Shown in pieces: positions 61,620 to 64,000 of a DNA stretch of 64,000 nt; the first letter of the stretch is position 1; every line of letters starts with the position of its first letter. The notes under the pieces are model-generated. The model did no database searches. It saw only the letters and a program-made list of their open reading frames with translations, and was not told the DNA's origin. A program made the position numbers and the translations under genes. Origin of the DNA: Bradyrhizobium sp. BR 10289 (lineage in GTDB: Bacteria; Pseudomonadota; Alphaproteobacteria; Rhizobiales; Xanthobacteraceae); the NCBI RefSeq assembly GCF_019455385.1, contig NZ_JACOFR010000021.1, forward strand, positions 1-64,000, in the 5' to 3' direction.

Positions 61620-62101
61620 GCACAGTCCGCGAAGTCACCCCGAATGTCGACGCCGGCACGGTGCTGGCAGGTGCGCAGTTCATCGACGCGTTTCGCGCAG
61701 ACGTCGGCCAGGCCAAATTGAGCGCCCGCGAGGCCTGCACGCGAATGGTGCTGCACGGACCGCGCTGGATCGATGCACTGACCCGCCTGCGCAACATTCT
61801 GGTGACACCCTTCGGCTTGAAGACATCGGGTGAAGGCGCCTACGCGCCGGGCGGCCTGATCGGCCTGTTTCCGGTGGTGAGCGAGACGCCGGAGCGGCTG
61901 GTCGCCGGCTTCGACGACTATCATCTCGATTTCCGTATCGTGGTCGATGTCGCCGGCGAAGCGACGCTTCGCCACGTCACCGTGACCACCCTGGTGAAAA
62001 CCAACAATTTGCTCGGACGGACTTACCTCGCGCTCATCACGCCGTTCCACAAGATCGTCGCCCGCGGCATGATGGGGAGGATCGCGGAGCCGGCGCGATG
62101 A
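61616..62101 (+). CDS. DUF2867 family protein
   Basis: A 161-aa protein of the DUF2867 family (ALTRLRNILVTPFGLKTSG, GFDDYHLDFRIVVDV and LVKTNNLLGRTYLALITPF), thought to have a START-like fold. The ATG at 61616 overlaps the MATE stop (ATGA) and the stop region overlaps the isomerase start. Its function is not known; position suggests a link with the neighbouring transporter or isomerase. Confidence 0.85.
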   Translation: MSTVREVTPNVDAGTVLAGAQFIDAFRADVGQAKLSAREACTRMVLHGPRWIDALTRLRNILVTPFGLKTSGEGAYAPGGLIGLFPVVSETPERLVAGFDDYHLDFRIVVDVAGEATLRHVTVTTLVKTNNLLGRTYLALITPFHKIVARGMMGRIAEPAR

Positions 62102-62757
62102 CGCTGTCCGTCGACCTCTTCTTCTCCTTTCGCAGCCCGTTCAGCTACCTGGCGCTGCCGAAGACGCTCAAGCTGGTCGAGGAATACGATCTTTCGGTGA
62201 ACCTGCGGCCGGTCTATCCGCTCGCGGTCCGCGTGCCCGGCTTCTTCAAGCGGACCAATCCGAAATTCATCAGCTATGTGATCCTCGACAGCACGCGCGT
62301 GGCACAGTACGAGGGCATTCCATTCCGCTTTCCCAAGCCCGATCCGATCGTGCAGGACCGCACGACATTCGAGGTCGCGACCGAGCAGCCCTACATCCAC
62401 CGCCTGGCGCGGCTGGGCGCCTGGGCGCAGCTCGAGGGACGCGCGCTCGATTTTACCTACGCCATCGCGCGCGTGCTGTGGGACGGATCGGTGGCACCAT
62501 GGAATGAAGGCGATCATCTCGCGCGCGCCGCCGGGAAAGCCGGCTTCGATCTCGCCGCGATGGATGCTGCGATCAGCGCCGACGCCGATCGCTACGAGCA
62601 GGTGATCACGGAGAACGAAAAGGATCACGCCGCCTCAGGCCATTGGGGCGTGCCGACCTTCGTGTTCGAGAACGAGCCGTTCTTCGGCCAGGACCGCATC
62701 GACCTGCTGCTCTGGCGCATGCAGGGCAAGGGGCTGGCGAAGCGCCGGCCCGGCTGA
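62098..62757 (+). CDS. 2-hydroxychromene-2-carboxylate isomerase/DsbA family protein
   Basis: A 219-aa protein with a thioredoxin-fold plus helical insert, as in HCCA isomerases (NahD) and kappa-class glutathione transferases. The N-terminal active region is DLFFSFRSPFSYLALPKTL with Ser at the glutathione contact, and the C-terminal GHWGVPTFVFENEPFFGQDR is diagnostic. Such enzymes isomerise aromatic ring-cleavage products with glutathione. No other aromatic-degradation genes are adjacent, so the substrate is open. The start overlaps the preceding stop (ATGA). Confidence 0.9.
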   Translation: MTLSVDLFFSFRSPFSYLALPKTLKLVEEYDLSVNLRPVYPLAVRVPGFFKRTNPKFISYVILDSTRVAQYEGIPFRFPKPDPIVQDRTTFEVATEQPYIHRLARLGAWAQLEGRALDFTYAIARVLWDGSVAPWNEGDHLARAAGKAGFDLAAMDAAISADADRYEQVITENEKDHAASGHWGVPTFVFENEPFFGQDRIDLLLWRMQGKGLAKRRPG

Positions 62758-62827
62758 CGTGAACCGATATCTCCGAGCTCGCGACTGAGGGTGGTGCCCC
62801 GATGCCGGCGGCACGTTCGGAGGTCGC

Positions 62828-64000
62828 ATGCATCTGGCAAAGTTCTTCCATCGCCCGCCCGGCGACGACGATCGCGAATTGATCCTGATCCCCGGCAGCG
62901 ATCCCACCGTGCTCGGCATTCACATGAACTGGAAGGGTGATCCGGACGCGGACGAGTTTCTGCGCAAGGATTTTTCAAACATTGCGGACGCGATTTCGGC
63001 CTTCCGCCGGCTGGCCAGCGAGTTTGTCGCAGCAGGCTATTTCGAGACCATCCACACCAATTATACGCTGCGCGACCTACCGCCCGATCCGCAAGCCAAG
63101 CCGGACTGGCAGAAAGGCCTGGACGAACTCATGATGCTGGCCCTCGGCGCGCCGATGGAACGACAGGCAAGCCAGCTCGAGGCGCTCAGCGGCACGCCGG
63201 CCGAGCATGAGCCGCTCTATCTCTGGCATGCCGCCCGTCGCAGCTATTCTGCCGGAGACGACGCGGCACGGACCGTACGCCTTGCCGAGCACGCCCGCGA
63301 CACGCTGGCCGCGCGCCGCGCTTCCGGACAGTCGCATTATGCGTGGTCGATCTACCAAGGCGATCTGGAAGGGTACATCCTGGAATTGCTGGGCGATGCA
63401 TGGCTCAAGGCCGGCAATCCCGACGCCGCGCTGACGACGATCGAGCATCTGTGCAAGGTCGCCCCGAGCCAGACCCGCCTCATCAAGCGCGCCGAGCTGA
63501 TCTGCGGCTATTTTCCGGAACGGCGGGAGGAAGCCTTTGACGATGCCTACCAATGGTCCCGGTTCGGCGGCTTCGAGGAGATCATGGCGCTGCCCGGCTA
63601 TGCCGAGTATGTGGCTCGGCGCAAGGCGAGCAAATCTGCCAAAGGCTGGCGCTGGAAGCGCGGCAAGCCGGCGAGCGAAGCGGAGATCAGCGCGGCGGAG
63701 CAGGCGCTGGACACCCGGCTGCCTGACGACTATCGCGGTTTCCTGCTGAAGCGCGGCGAGAGCGAGCTGCTGGTACGATTGCCCGAGGCCTCCTCCGAAC
63801 TCCGCTTCTATGCGCCGGGCGAGCTCGCCAGGCAGCGGCGCAATGTCCTTGATTTCATCGCCCATTCGGAGGACGAGCTCGCGGAGGCGTGCGCCTATTT
63901 CCGCAAACAATACGGAGTTTCGTTGAAGCACCTGGTGCCCATTGCCGAGCCGTCGCAGCTCAGCCGCTGTCTGCTGCTCCATGTCGAACCCGGAGCGCGC
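62828..64000 (+). CDS. Large protein with C-terminal SMI1/KNR4 (SUKH)-like domain (partial)
   Basis: The visible 391 codons run off the window end. After an N-terminal region with PPGDDDRELILIPGSDPTVLG and a helical middle (ARRSYSAGDDAARTVRLAEH, TPR-like), the chain carries a SUKH-like motif: SEAEISAAEQALDTRLPDDY then RGFLLKRGESEL, near residues 288-320. SUKH domains often act in immunity to toxins or as adaptors; the long N-terminal half with repeats suggests a house-keeping adaptor rather than an immunity protein. The ATG at 62828 follows GGAGGT. Confidence 0.7.
   Translation, partial: MHLAKFFHRPPGDDDRELILIPGSDPTVLGIHMNWKGDPDADEFLRKDFSNIADAISAFRRLASEFVAAGYFETIHTNYTLRDLPPDPQAKPDWQKGLDELMMLALGAPMERQASQLEALSGTPAEHEPLYLWHAARRSYSAGDDAARTVRLAEHARDTLAARRASGQSHYAWSIYQGDLEGYILELLGDAWLKAGNPDAALTTIEHLCKVAPSQTRLIKRAELICGYFPERREEAFDDAYQWSRFGGFEEIMALPGYAEYVARRKASKSAKGWRWKRGKPASEAEISAAEQALDTRLPDDYRGFLLKRGESELLVRLPEASSELRFYAPGELARQRRNVLDFIAHSEDELAEACAYFRKQYGVSLKHLVPIAEPSQLSRCLLLHVEPGAR

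Overview
The window is a high-GC, gene-dense alphaproteobacterial chromosome segment, most probably from Bradyrhizobium or a close relative. The grounds are the protein styles (DUF3551, Bug-type TctC binding protein, HWE-type kinase), the gene order rpsT-dnaA-dnaN-recF-gyrB-murA, and many palindromic intergenic repeats of the Bradyrhizobium kind. The genus is inferred from recognition, not from a search.

Layout. 1-6.2 kb holds a truncated DHA2 efflux pump, soluble transhydrogenase SthA, and an oxidation group (luciferase-like monooxygenase, cytochrome P450, SDR). 6.3-19.1 kb is a signalling block: a small HWE-type kinase, three cyclic-di-GMP proteins, and between them a complete branched-chain amino-acid-type ABC transporter (binding protein, LivG, LivF, LivH, LivM, with 4-nt overlaps). 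A tRNA-Arg(CCG) follows, then a copper/silver resistance group at 19.3-27.0 kb (multicopper oxidase, DUF305 protein, CusA, CusB, FixH-like protein, Met/Cys-rich protein) that ends at a decayed gene. 27.4-47.7 kb is mixed housekeeping and accessory genes: TspO, DinB, a Tag-like glycosylase, metallophosphoesterase, cNMP-binding protein, GNAT, an operon of membrane protein, winged-helix regulator and UppS, a trypsin-like protease, an ArsR-SRPBCC-DUF899 operon, a TctC binding protein, acyl-CoA synthetase, HD-GYP protein, hydrolases, a Wza-like lipoprotein and MsrA. 47.8-60 kb is the replication region: rpsT, a 1.24-kb noncoding stretch with DnaA-box-like words, dnaA, dnaN, recF, gyrB and murA. The last 4 kb hold a MATE pump operon and a truncated SUKH-like protein.

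The most unusual object is a one-gene GIY-YIG nuclease cassette between dnaN and recF. Its 34-bp inverted arms lie 7 nt from the start codon and 7 nt from the stop codon, and each arm is itself a hairpin. The same hairpin pair occurs without a gene at 46908-46994. This looks like a nuclease-encoding palindromic repeat and its non-coding derivative. Other points of interest are a MurA with Asp in place of the fosfomycin-target Cys, a 17-bp operator family linking a membrane-protein/regulator pair to uppS, an ArsR operator lying over its own start codon, CtrA-like boxes before a large GGDEF-EAL gene, and a hairpin-led small ORF upstream of dnaA.

No CRISPR array, prophage, transposase gene or rRNA was seen. 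All functions are assigned by reading motifs. Start codons are chosen from ribosome-binding sites and family lengths.
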